A stretch of 64,000 nt of DNA from Pontederia crassipes (lineage: Eukaryota > Streptophyta > Magnoliopsida > Commelinales > Pontederiaceae): contig CM060191.1 of NCBI GenBank assembly GCA_030549335.1, positions 3,787,001-3,851,000 on the forward strand, written 5' to 3'. Made by a program: the position numbers and the translations under genes. The notes beneath the pieces are model-generated. The model saw only the letters and a program-made list of their open reading frames with translations. It did not search any database and was not told the origin of the DNA. Below, one piece after another: positions 21,480-32,785 of the stretch (position 1 is the first letter of the stretch; every line of letters starts with the position of its first letter).

Positions 21480-21893
21480 CTACATGAAATGGGTTGGATT
21501 GGTATTATTATGGATACGACAAAATCATTCTATTCAATCTAATAAGTAACACGAGGAATCGAAGAATTACAGACAAATGTACAAAAAGAATTTTCTTCTG
21601 CGAATTGGAGACTTAACATTGCTATCACAAGAATATATAGCTTTACAATTAAAAAATAGAGTTTCGTTTCGAAAGGCAATGAAAAAAGCTATTAAATTAA
21701 CTAAACAAACTGATACAAAAGGAATTCAAGTGCAAATAGCAGGTCGTATCGACGGAAAAGAAATTGCACGTGTCGAATGGATAAGAGAAGGTAGGGTTTC
21801 CCTACAAACAATTCGCGCTAAAATTTATCATTGTTCCTATACAACTCGAACTATCTATGAAGTTTTGGTCATAAAAATTTGGATATTTGTAGA
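21480..21893 (+). pseudogene. rps3: Plastid rps3 fragment (ribosomal protein uS3)
   Basis: 21555-21631 reads [20 protein letters not shown]. The frame then shifts, with about a dozen codons lost, and continues from about 21634 as [20 protein letters not shown], then [35 protein letters not shown] and finally IKIWIFVD, the natural C-terminus of plastid uS3. Stops lie upstream near 21545. In the plastid the product is part of the 30S subunit. Here it is a nuclear fossil with no promoter or transit peptide. Confidence 0.92.
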
Positions 21894-22149
21894 TGGAATG
21901 ATAGGCCTTTATTTTTCTTGTTGTGATCCTGTCCAGCTATTTCAATTTTGGTTCTCATGAAGTCTCTTTACTTGCTACAGCTGATAAAAATCGTTGTTTT
22001 GACAATGTATATGTACAAAGCCTATGTTTTTCTAGTATTTACTAGTCGATTGGTGCTTTATCAATTGATTTCCATTTGTATCTATCACAAATTCGAACTT
22101 GCGTCGAAAATAGAATGTTCTTTATTCCTATGTTTCATCTCCGTTTGTA

Positions 22150-22460
22150 CGTATGATCTTGTTTTTCATTCCCATTCCCATAAGAATGAATATTATGATT
22201 CACATTTCGAACAAGATGGATACAACATCTATAGGATAAATGCTATCTTGAGAGTTGTTTGTGGGTTTAGTACGGTATCCGCGATCTCTCTTGATTTCTA
22301 ATTCAATACACAAATCAATTAGTTCCGTCAAGTTAGCTATATATTGTGTTGTATTAACTATTTTTACGAAAGGTGGTGAGATGATATCTTGGACGGTTAC
22401 GTATCTAGGACCCTTGATGCAAATGGATGCATCTCTAAATATTACTTTCACTATCAAGTA
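22150..22460 (-). pseudogene. rpoA: Plastid rpoA fragment (RNA polymerase alpha subunit)
   Basis: The minus-strand frame 22457-22200 reads [20 protein letters not shown], then [20 protein letters not shown] and PIDVV. A one-base shift near 22213 moves to another frame reading [18 protein letters not shown]. Both match internal plastid alpha-subunit sequence. It is truncated at both ends and not functional. Confidence 0.88.
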
Positions 22461-23103
22461 ATATTTTATAGTTTTACTTTTTTTTGTTATATCATTTTTA
22501 GTTATTTACTTAAAAGTTATATATATAGTTGTATGTGAATATTATCAAGACATTTTTTAATTAGTGTTTCGGATAAAGTATAATGTAAAATTGATTATAA
22601 TATCTTTAATTGTGATGCGATGGTACGCTCTATATTTGGCATGGAAAAGTAGAATTTTAGAGTCTCATTGTTTTTATGAACCCTCTTGGTTGAGCAGCCG
22701 CTACTGCTGCATTTTATTTTAGTCCTTTTTTATTTTTTTATTGCTTAGGGGTAAATAAGAACTTTAATATAAGGAAAAAATAACAATATTATGATCGAAG
22801 AAACATTTATAGCGTTTATATCTCTAACCATTATAGTTATTTTTTTCCTTTAAGATAAAGATGTTGTATATAAAATAAATTCAGTAGTTTAAATAATCAA
22901 AGAGTAAAATTGATGATACAATAATTAAAAAAGTATTACGATAATTACTAAAAGAACGTTAAATAAAGGCATTCATATATTAAATATTTAATAATGGTGG
23001 GAGGAGATTATTTTTCTTGTTAGAGGGCTTAGGTTCGAAGCTCAACTATACACATGATTTTTATTATTATTATTTTTTTAAATAAATGGTGGGTCTTTCA
23101 TAT
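22461..23103. other. AT-rich DNA with DEFL flank block R2
   Basis: 22715-23000 matches 11620-11900 (block R2). 22980-23060 has a B-box-like TTAGGTTCGAAGCTC, possibly another tRNA-derived SINE remnant. No gene. Confidence 0.6.
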
Positions 23104-23430
23104 AAGGGTGTTCACCAGGTCGGTGAACTCGAAGATCCGATCCAATCCGATCATAACCCGACCTAAGGTTCGGTCGGGTTCGAGTTGGAGAATTTCAATC
23201 TGAGTTCACCCATCGACCCGATGACGTTTTTTTATTTTAAATGATTTTTTTTGTTAATTTAAGAGTTTTATATCATTAAAAATTAAAAATAATATAAAAT
23301 AAACTATTTTAAATGTAGAAAAATATATAAATATTTTAAACAATATTTTTTTGGTATTTAAAAATATTTTATTTATTATTAAAAATAAAGTAATAAATGT
23401 TTTATTATTAAAAAAATAAAAAGAAAAATA
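23104..23430. mobile_element. Truncated copy of GGGTGTTCA-type MITE
   Basis: It starts AAGGGTGTTCACC, followed by TCGGTCGGGTTCGAGTT-like repeats and a long A/T core. It resembles the complete element at 26350-26820 but lacks the right terminal repeat before DEFL flank block R3 begins. Confidence 0.6.
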
Positions 23431-23434
23431 ACTT

Positions 23435-23975
23435 CCGTAAGTAAAAAAAGGAAAAGAATCCAATGTTAGACTATATAAATAATATTATTTCACACAAGTT
23501 TATTCTATATTCTCATTTGTATGCATAAAAAGTAAATATATAAGTCAAAATTAAACAACACAGGGCCCCTTAATTATGTTCTGATTTGAAAGTGACCATG
23601 ATCTTGGCCTAATAAACGATCGTTAACATTCGTCTGATAATTAATTGGATATGTAAGTAAATCTGTGATGGACTGTTTGATTAATCTTATTCTTCCAGTA
23701 TAAATTCGAGAACATCTAAAACGCTCTGCATCTACTAATCGAATCAAATGTTGCAACATATAAGAAAATGAATCAGAAACCTCAACACCATGCAAGTGAA
23801 AAGAAGTGATCAAACAAAGGCAGGGAAGTGAGATATTTATTATGGCAAAAAAAGAATGAGTTCATTGTTCTTGTTGAACTTATAGATTGAAGTAAAATAT
23901 GTCACTTCTCTGCATTTAAGTTCCAGCAAGATCACGAACTGTCTCTCAGGCCTCAACAACATTAACTGGTAAACC
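23435..23975. repeat. DEFL flank block R3, copy B
   Basis: It matches 12085-12600 and 30870-31230. At 23830-23843 it contains GAGATATTTATTATGG, the empty site corresponding to the LINE insertion next to copy A. Confidence 0.8.
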
Positions 23976-24309
23976 TCATTTCTGAGCAATGATGCAGCAA
24001 CATTTGTGGTCAGGGTAAGTGCAGAGACCACCATTGCTGTAGCCACTGGACAAGCACTTCTGGTTGCATTGTGTGGTGTCACTGCAACTGTCAAGGTAAT
24101 GACAGTGGGCATCATCAGCCATCACATTTGCAGGTCCTGAAACAGAATCATATAATATACACCGCTCAGAATTACGACATTGTTCCTTGATAATATATAT
24201 GCAGAAAGTAATGCATGGAAAATATGTGATTACAGCATGTACCAGTAAATGCAGCAGTGAGAAAGAAGCTGAGGAAAAGCAAGGACAGAATGGCGTTTTT
24301 GGTGGCCAT
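23976..24309 (-). CDS. Defensin-like secreted cysteine-rich peptide, copy B
   Basis: Two exons: 24243-24309 (22 codons plus 1 nt) and 23976-24136. The donor is GTACAT and the acceptor is TTTCAG. Exon 1 is a hydrophobic signal peptide (MATKNAILSLLFLSFFLTAA). The 75-residue product has a mature part of about 50 residues with eight cysteines spaced C-x5-C-x5-C-x3-C-x10-C-x5-C-C-C. The C-x3-C, G-x-C and C-x-C elements are those of the cysteine-stabilised alpha-beta fold of plant defensins and defensin-like (LCR/DEFL) peptides. Such peptides are exported and act in defence or in cell-cell signalling. Which applies here is unknown. The intron after the signal peptide is normal for DEFL genes. Confidence 0.87.
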
Positions 24310-24800
24310 TTATTTAACCCTGCTAATTGAGGTTTTTTGTGTGTGTATTGCTGGTTAATATGATAGAATGTGTGCATCATTAGCTGAAATGGCCGAGGTA
24401 TATATAGGGATTTTTAGCACCTGGATAAGCATTGTAATATTTACTATATGAATAATTTAATGATATGACATTAAATGCTTTCGGTAGTTAATGAGATATT
24501 AAATGCAAAATTCTCCAGCCGTTTCTGTCATTACTCATTAGGCTTCGGTTGTGGTCGTAGTGGTCGAAGCTCCAAATGCACCTGGCAGTTTTAATTTATG
24601 GTGCTATTTTACTTGGGGGATGCAAAACCTAAAAATCTAAAATCTAATAAATCCATCCGGCTCAATATAAAAAAAATAATAGAAGTTTAAAAAATCACTT
24701 GAACAGCCAGTATAAAACATACATAGCAAACATTATCTAAAATATATACTATTATGAGATTTTAAATATTTCTGATATACTATATATATATATATATATA
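24310..24800 (-). promoter_or_regulatory. Conserved upstream region of DEFL copy B
   Basis: It aligns with the regions upstream of copies A and C. A TATATATA box is near 24398-24405, about 90 bp upstream of the ATG. Shared blocks include GATATGACATTAAATGCTTTC and CACCTGGCAGTTTTAAT. The alignment ends near a TA microsatellite at 24778-24802. Confidence 0.6.
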
Positions 24801-24802
24801 GT

Positions 24803-25129
24803 TAATGAGCCCCTAGGAAGAGATATTTACTAGTTATCTAGTAGACAGATAAATATTCTGGGAATACTGCTCTATAGAAAATATCTGAGGTGCACCTTCA
24901 TAGTTAGAAGTTTTTTATATATGGACCAGACTTAATTTGCAGTGGGTTCACAAATAATTTTAATAATTTTTAAATTATTATTGACATAAATGAATAGTTT
25001 TTTTTCTAGCCTGGATACTTTATTTTCATTTTCTCAATCCAAGTTAACCATAAATTCTTCTAAATAAATTATAATGCATAAAAGTATCAATTTTAGTTAC
25101 CAAAATCATATCAATTTTTTATTTGAATG
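24803..25129. other. AT-rich intergenic stretch
   Basis: No gene, terminal repeats or known element recognised. Confidence 0.4.
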
Positions 25130-26005
25130 CGAAAAAATTATGTAAAAAATCACATGATAAAAAAATATTAGTGATATAAATAATACAAATAAATTATATT
25201 TTATTATGTAATTATATAATTTAAGTTGATTGGGACTAAATACAATTACTAAAAATATTATTCTAGTTTGCTATGCAATATAATAATGTTATATAAAAAA
25301 TATAATAAGGACAAATGTACAATTTAAAAAAGAAATATATTTTTCATGATAATTGGTATAATGGTGTTACACATATTTACGATGATAATAAAAAAGTAAT
25401 ATTTATTATCAAATAAAAAGTAAGAAACATGATGTGTTAGCATATTCAATTAATAAGATCATGAAATATATTATCCTAATGATATATTAATGATACTTTT
25501 TATATATGAAATTATATAATTTAAGCTAATTGAGATAAAATAATAATTAAGAAATATATTGTTTTATTTAACTATGCAATACTATAATACTCTATAAAAA
25601 AAGTATAATAAGAAGAAATATATAATTTAAGAGAGATAATATTTCTCATAGTAATTAATCTAGTATGCTTCTTATTATACTAAAATAAATTGTATTTCTT
25701 ATAAAACCTAGCAAGAAACATGATGTGTTAGCATATTCAATTAATAAGATCATGAAATATATTATCCTAATGATATATTAATGATACTTTTTATATATGA
25801 AATTATATAATTTAAGCCAATTGAGATAAAAGAATAATTAAGAAATATATTGTTTTATTTAACTATGCAATACTATAATACTCTATAAAAAGTATAATGA
25901 GAAGAAATATATAATGTAAGAGAGATAATATTTCTCATAGTAATTAATCTAATATGCTTCTTATTATACTAAAATAAATTGTATTTCTTATAAAACCTAG
26001 CAAGA
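25130..26005. repeat. 291-bp tandem repeat, two near-identical and one diverged copy
   Basis: Copies 25422-25712 and 25713-26005 differ at only a handful of positions. Both begin AAGAAACATGATGTGTTAGC and end TATAAAACCTAG. A third, older copy (about 25130-25421) matches in blocks such as ATTATATAATTTAAG and CTATGCAAT-TATAATA. AT-rich and non-coding. Confidence 0.85.
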
Positions 26006-26029
26006 GAAAAAAATTTCAACATAAACTGC

Positions 26030-26150
26030 GAGCAAGAGGATCGAACCTGCGACCTTGTATATGGCAGTTGTACAAAATGCTACTAACAACTAATATATCC
26101 AGTGGGTGCACGTGCACCCACTGGCACCCATATGGCTCCGCCACTAGTGG
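26030..26150 (-). mobile_element. SINE-like remnant with 26-bp perfect palindrome
   Basis: On the minus strand, GGTCGCAGGTTCGATCC (about 26046-26062) is a B-box. To its right is the perfect palindrome at 26099-26124, whose half-site is CCAGTGGGTGCAC, followed by GCACCCATATGGCTCCGCC. It probably belongs to a transposable element end, but I cannot name the family. Confidence 0.45.
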
Positions 26151-26349
26151 TAGTAGCTAACATAAGTATGCCTTCCTTCAGGACCATCTCTGCCTCACTA
26201 AGAAAGATAAGGATTCCTTTAACTCAAATCGATTCATAATGGCAACTCCTACTTCTTGTGCCTTAACTATTGCTTACGGATCTGCTTTACACAGGTGCGT
26301 AGTATTTCCTCTTTGCTTAATGCTTGCTCCCTCTTGCACCTCCCCTGTT

Positions 26350-26820
26350 AGGGGTGTTCACGGATCGAGTTTGATCAGATCGGGTCGGGTCAGCCCTCTT
26401 TGGAGGGATGGATCCGATTCAATCCGATCTTGTTCGGATTAGGTTGGATCGGGTCGGGTGATTGGGTTACCCGACCACCATTTTTTCTTTTTTTAAGAAA
26501 AATAATTCGACCACCATTTTTTCTTTTTTTTTAAATTTTTTCTTACCTTTTCTATTATTTAATATAAAAATATGATATAATATTTATTTTAAATGCATGA
26601 AATAATTTTTTTAAACATTTATATATTATTTTATTCATTTTAAAATATTTTATTTTAATATTATTTTAATTTTTAGTACAAAATATAGGTTGAAAACTAA
26701 AAAAATAAAAATCGGATCATCGGGTTGGGTCAAGTCAACTCGAGTCGAAAAATTTTGACCCAACCACAGACCCGACCCAAACTAGTTTGTGTCGGGTCGG
26801 GTCATCTGTTGAACACCCCT
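26350..26820. mobile_element. MITE with GGGGTGTTCA terminal repeats
   Basis: It starts AGGGGTGTTCAC and ends GAACACCCCT. Subterminal regions carry repeated TCGGGTCGGGT and ACCCGACC on opposite strands around an A/T core with poly-T. No ORF worth calling. Target duplication not clear. hAT-like by its ends (tentative). Confidence 0.7.
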
Positions 26821-26926
26821 ATCTCTTGTTGCACCACTTCTATTTGCTTTCGGGCCATCGGATTCGCGGGTCGACCTGAGCCGCTGAACACCCCTATCCC
26901 TTGTTGCACCACTTCTATTTGCTTTC
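26811..26926. repeat. 73-bp tandem duplication at MITE end
   Basis: A 42-bp segment beginning GAACACCCCTAT and ending TATTTGCTTTC occurs at 26811 and again at 26884 with one base change. It includes the MITE terminus plus 3' flank, so it formed after insertion. Confidence 0.8.
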
Positions 26927-27289
26927 TTGCTCTTGAAAGGTTGGGATGTTCGGACTTTGGTGTTGGAGATTCGCAGAAAATAACAATTAGGGTTTGATTG
27001 AAAGAGGGTTACTAAAAGAAGAAAAATGGCCTTGAGTAGAGCAGGTTTTTAAACTTAAGGGATGTGTTTATTTTTTTGAATTTATTTATTTTATTATTTT
27101 CATCTATCTCACTTAAATTACACCATTTTTTAAAAATAAATTCACATGATTTAATGTTCCTCTCTCTTGAATTTTTATATTCCTTTTCAAATTAACTTGA
27201 TTACCTTTTTTATCCCCAATAAAAAAATGCATATATGATATTTAATAAGTTGAATAAGATCATAAGCTATAAGATAAAATTGAAATCAA
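26927..27289. other. Intergenic, with DEFL flank block R1
   Basis: 27062-27180 matches block R1 at 11510-11620 and 30215-30330, although no R2 or R3 follows. It may be the remnant of a further duplicated unit. No gene seen. Confidence 0.55.
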
Positions 27290-28047
27290 TATTATCACGA
27301 TCAGACTGGACCAATCGATCATTAAAACGGTCCCAAATCATCCGAAAATTGGAATGGAGAGTGGATCGCTATGGACCATTTCGAACTGGTCAAGAATCCA
27401 CAAGAATCAATTTCTAAAATTTGTTAACCCACAAGAATCAATTTCTAAAATTTGTTTTGGTCCATCTTTCACTTCTATGCCCATTTATAGTGAAAGGCCC
27501 ATTATATAGTGAAAATCTTGCTTTCACTTTCATGATGCCTCCATTGTGGGAATATTCACACTTGTGTTTCTTTTGCTCTTCTTTTTTAATAATTAAACTT
27601 TATCTGTACTTTATTTTATATTACTAATATGTGACTTTCTATTTGTACATTTTTTTAACAATTGATTTTTTTCCATTTATTTCATTTATGAATACTAAAC
27701 TATTATATATATTATTTTTATTCTCATTTATAGATTTTAATTTATAATACACTAATATTTTTTAATAAACGTGACTTCATTTTTTATTCAAAATATTTAT
27801 ATTAAAAATTACTAAATGTTAATATAAATTTTATTATCTATTAAGTTAATATGTATTAATTTTCAAAGTTTAAGCTATGAAGTAATTTTATATGATTAAT
27901 GTAATATGTGAGTGAATTGAATATATTTTTTAAAATTATAATATTTTATTTTATCTGGTCCGACCGAACAGTCCGGTCGGTCCAATCGATTTGACCTGAA
28001 ATAAAGACTTATCAAGATCAATGTCCGATCCAGTTCTCACAATATTG
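27290..28047. mobile_element. Inverted-repeat element with CGATCAGACTGGACC-type ends
   Basis: The left end ATTATCACGATCAGACTGGA pairs with the right end, which reads TGTGAGAACTGGATCGGACA as reverse complement. Subterminal runs contain CCGACCGAACAGTCCGGTCGG. The ends resemble those of 50405-51259, indicating one MITE family. The core is A/T-rich and non-coding. Confidence 0.6.
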
Positions 28048-28384
28048 GTTGAAAGTTCAACAAATATTAAACTAAATGAAGAAAAAAAAAGAAAAAAAAG
28101 TGTACAAACATAATCCCACTGGTAGTAAGATGAGAGTTTTTATGGAGAAAATTCATTTTGATCAATCTTTTCCAAAACTTTAAATATTAATTTTTAAAAA
28201 ATATAAAAAAGATTAACTTGATTTTGATCGATATTGATTAGTTGAATCTGATCTGACTGCAAGGTTGGTTTTGGGCTCGTGATAGACTGTCTTAGTGATT
28301 GATCGGCAGTCAAATCGACCAGTCCGGTCCTCATAAAACTTCTTATTAGTCTTTTAAAGATTGACTAACATTTCAAAATAATAA

Positions 28385-28651
28385 ATGGTTGTAATGGCTC
28401 AATACACATGGATCTTTGGATCATCACGAATCTTCATCACACGTCTCCATCCTTACTTTGTAATATCAATTATTTGTGACATACAATTATAATATAAATG
28501 AATCAAACTTAATAATAAAATAATTATAAATCATTGGTCAATAATTATATGTAAATAACTATTTTATTTACTTATTTTGTTCTTTCTCGTATTATGTTGA
28601 CGTTCTTATTTGATAAGTTTAAGTTAATCGATCAAAATATAGGAAGAAGAA

Positions 28652-28707
<56 letters not shown>

Positions 28708-28800
28708 ACTCAAAATAAATCCAATTACCAAATGTCAAGAGTATAAAATTTCAGAGTGTTGCAGTGATTTTTGAAAATTAATTTAGATGACTCATAGAGC
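28385..28800. repeat. Dispersed repeat, copy 2 (partner at 10640-11060)
   Basis: Anchors are listed at the 10174-11500 entry. An (AT)n run at 28654-28705 expands the middle of this copy. Confidence 0.6.
28654..28705. repeat. (AT)n microsatellite
   Basis: About 52 bp of uninterrupted AT. Confidence 0.95.
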
Positions 28801-28887
28801 TAATATAGTTCAATTTACGAACTCACCAATTCGAGCTAATAGACCTAGCTAGGCACATATGGATTGCATACTTTGGCTACAAGCCTA

Positions 28888-29250
28888 CAAAGATTTTGTT
28901 AGAAGATATGTCGTGCCTTATGCTCTATGCTCCAGTTCTTCGGATGACGAGTTGTCCACCGTATTTTCTTCCTTGTAACAGCGTTAATATCAAATTAGTA
29001 CCGTTTTATTCATGTCATATATCAGCTAGTGTTAGTATAAATAGATAATCAGTGTTAGTTGTATTGTGCATCCGATGTATCCTTTTTCTACATTTGAATA
29101 GAATCAGTAACGTTGCTCTGCAACTTTCCATTTTCTCCTCTCTTTTCTTCCTCTGCATTTCCCCTTTCTTCTTCCTCTCCGATCAGATTTCCGGCGATCG
29201 ACGTAGAAGCTCGTTTCTTGACAGATTTGGATTTGAGTACGTAAAAGTGT
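28888..29250 (+). mobile_element. Possible solo LTR (Copia-like), low confidence
   Basis: It starts TGTTAGAAGATAT. A TATAAATAG box lies at about 29036, then TTGAATAGAATCAGT and a pyrimidine-rich leader ending TTTCCGGCGATCG. This order of promoter and leader resembles a Copia LTR. 48780-49020 has the same architecture, ending ATTCCGGCGATG. No target duplication or second LTR was found. Confidence 0.35.
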
Positions 29251-29415
29251 TGGACTTTCGGCCATGAAAATGAAGAACTGTAGACTAAACTTACGGTCTC
29301 CTCAAAACAACGAATAAGAAAAAGTAGAGAAAAGTTTAGGAACAATTATATTAATCCAACCTTGGCCTACTTAAATTACTAGGGAAACAATTAAGAAGAC
29401 AACGGAAAAAAGAAA

Positions 29416-29846
<431 letters not shown>

Positions 29847-30860
29847 GGCGCCTCCTCCACCTCGAGCTGATGCTGTATGATGGATGAATGGTACTGTATT
29901 GTAATGTTCGGTATCATTATATAGAGTTTAGGGTTGGTACTACTATTACGTGTATGATTTTGATATGATTAATCAGAATCCCTTAGATTAGGATCCGATT
30001 AATTATAATTTGATCAGAATGGATTGCACGAAATTTTATGATAGCAGAAAAGTTGCACCGAAATTAAAGCGAATGAAATGACCCCTCGATTGTTTCGTTC
30101 TCTATATCAATTAATAATAATTGATTCTTGTAATTACCGTATCTTCTTGTTTATGCATGGTTCTTCTTTCAAAAAAAATGTTTTTGCTCTCGATCTTTGC
30201 AAAAACTTAACTTGATGTGTTTATTTTCTTTGGATTTATTTATTTGATTATTTTCATCTGCCTCAAATTAGACCATTTTTTTAAAAAAAAAATCCACACG
30301 CTTTAATGTTTATCTCTTTTATTTTTAATTTTTAAAATTTCATCAAATATCTTCCGACTTGAACATTTTCACGTTAAGGATAATTCACAACTCTACCTCA
30401 AACCCAACCTGACCTTGGATTGGGTTGGATTGCTGGCCTCTTGGGTAGCAAACACGACCACTTTTTTTAGAAATTATTCTTATTTATTTTAAATATAAAT
30501 ATATATTAAATATTTTATTTTAAATCATGAGAATAACATTTTATCTATTTACTATTTGTTTCTATATTTTAAAGGTTTCATATTTTAAAAATTTTAATCA
30601 TATAAAACCTTTAAATTAGATAAAAATAGTTTAATTTAAATAAAAAAATAAAAAAATGATCAGGTCGAGTCGGGTTGGAATTTTTGGATTCGGATCAGAT
30701 AAACAAATATTTTATTATAAATATTTTGTATATAATAAATAAATTAGTTTATATAAGAAAGATAAAAAAAGAAAATGGAAAAAATAAACAAAACTTGAAA
30801 AACAAAAAAAGTGTTAAATAAGAAAAAAAAAGTGAAGAAGAAGAAGAAGATGAAGATTTA
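29847..30860. other. Intergenic with R1 block and degraded MITE
   Basis: 30215-30330 is flank block R1. 30385-30700 is a degraded GGGTGTTCA-type MITE (GGTTGGATTG left, GTCGAGTCGGGTTGG right, A/T core). No gene between the DEFL copies D and C. Confidence 0.55.
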
Positions 30861-31237
30861 TTTACCATGATTTGTGCCTAATAATCGACCATTATCATTC
30901 TCACCTTGATCTTATGGAACTTCTGATAATTAACTTATAAGTAAATCTGTGATGGACTATTTGATTAATCTTATTCTTCAAGTTATACAAAATCGAGAAT
31001 ATGATTAATGTTGCGACATATAAGAAAATGAATCAGAAAACTGAACACCATGCAAGTGAAAAGAAGTGATCAAACAATGGCAGGGAAGCGAGATATTTAT
31101 TATCGCAAAAAAGGAATGAGTACATTGTTCTTGTTGAACTTATAGATTGAAGCAAAATATGTCACTTCTCTGCATTTAAGTTCCAGCAAGACCATGAACT
31201 GAGTCCCTCAGGCTTCAGCAACATCAATTGGTAAACT

Positions 31238-31594
31238 TCATTTCTGAGCAATGATGCAGCAGCACTTGTGGTCAGGGTAAGTGCAGAGACCACCATTGGT
31301 GAAGCCACTGGCCAGGCACTTCTGGTTGCATTGTGTGTTGTCACTGCAAGTGTCAAGGTAGTGGCATTGGGCATCATCAGCCATCGCATTTGCAGGTCCT
31401 GAAACAAAATCATATAATATACATGACTCTCAGAATTATTCCATTGTTGCTTGATATATGCAGAAACTAATGCATGAAAAATATGTGATTACAGTAGGCT
31501 ATATGTAATGTAGGGATGCATATGTACCAGTAAATGCTGCAGAAAGAAAGAAGCTGAGGAAAAGCAAGGACAGAATGGTGGTTTTGGTGGCCAT
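31238..31594 (-). CDS. Defensin-like secreted cysteine-rich peptide, copy C
   Basis: Exon 1 is 31528-31594 (signal peptide MATKTTILSLLFLSFFLSAA) and exon 2 is 31238-31398. Exon sizes (67 and 161 nt), donor GTACAT and phase match copy B exactly. The product is 75 residues with the eight-cysteine DEFL pattern, reading QCHYLDTC, QCNQKC, GGLC and KCCC. It differs from copy B by a few substitutions in the mature peptide (for example DTC versus DSC, ASGFTN versus SSGYSN) and keeps every cysteine, which suggests selection to retain the fold. No break seen. Role (defence or signalling) not determinable. Confidence 0.88.
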
Positions 31595-32130
31595 TTATCT
31601 AACTCTGCTAATTGAGGTATTTTTTTTGGGGGTATTGATGGTTAATATGTTAGAATGTGTGCATCATTAGCTAAATGACGAGGCATATATATATGGATTT
31701 TTAGCACCTGGATAAGCATTGTAATATTTACTCTATGAATCATTTAATGATATGACATTAAACGCTTTCAATAGTTAATGAGATATTAAATGCAAAATTC
31801 GCCAGCCATTTCTGTCATTAGGCTTTTGTTGTTGTCGTAGTGAGCTCCAATCACTCGGATGCACTTGGCAGTTTTAACTTCTGGTGCTATTTTACTTGGG
31901 GGATGCAAAATATAAAAGATGGACTCAATGCAAAAAAAAAATAATTACAAAATCACTTGAAAATTCAGTATAAACTATAAAATATACATAACTAACATTA
32001 TGTAAAAATATATTCTATTATGATATTTTAAATATTTCTGATATATATAATGTTAATGAAAGAATATAATTTTTATGTGCTTATGTATGTAACAAATTTA
32101 TGCAAGGTATAAATAGTAGCATTGGAATAT
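31595..32130 (-). promoter_or_regulatory. Conserved upstream region of DEFL copy C
   Basis: It aligns with 13836-14420 and 24310-24800. A TATATATA box is near 31686-31693, about 95 bp upstream of the ATG. Confidence 0.6.
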
Positions 32131-32785
32131 ATAAAACGTGATTAAATTAATTTATAGAATAAAATACCCCTTAATATTGTCAATCCATACCATATATATA
32201 TATATAACCTAGAAGAACCTAAAGTTAAAAAAAAGTCACCCGAAAACTAATAAGTTATTTTTAATATAAAGAATTACCAAAAAATATAGGATTATCCTCT
32301 AAAATGGAGAAAAAAAATTCGATCTTTATTACTTTCGCTCCTAATTTTTCTTGGTTGTGATGATGGTAGAAATTTTCGTAATTATGATGTTGGTATCGCC
32401 ATTAATTATTGTCATATAAACGCTTGTAACGTATCTTACAAAACTAATATTACTTGCCATCCTTTCTTTTAATTATGATATTAATTTATCCATTAATTAC
32501 TAATTGTAATAAATTCTCCATTAATTAATAATTGTAATAAATGCTTGCAATTTCATAAATTAAGGGAATAACATTAATTGCCATTATTAGAAATATAATA
32601 TATTATGATAATTAATAAATAATTGTAAAAAATACAAGATAATATTTAGATATGTCAAATACTATTTAAAAAATATTAAGAAATGCATACCTCAATAATT
32701 CGGATAATAAATATTATTCTTTTTCCTAAATTCGAGTCATGTGTAAAACTTATGGATCCTTAGTTTGATATGTTCTTATTGTTGT
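32131..32785. other. AT-rich intergenic stretch
   Basis: No gene or element ends recognised. Confidence 0.4.

Larger units (their letters stand above)
21355..22460. other. Mosaic nuclear plastid DNA insert (NUPT)
   Basis: Pieces from separate plastid loci are joined. They are a trnI-GAU intron / ycf68-like segment (about 21360-21452), rps3 on the plus strand (about 21480-21893) and rpoA on the minus strand (about 22150-22457). In plastid genomes the trnI intron is in the inverted repeat and rps3 and rpoA are in the large single-copy region on the same strand. The join is therefore rearranged. 21894-22150 is unassigned but looks similar in composition. Confidence 0.88.

Noticed and set aside
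21577..21960. 127-codon plus-strand frame as a nuclear gene
   Set aside because: It is decayed plastid rps3 with a frameshift near 21631 and no transit peptide.
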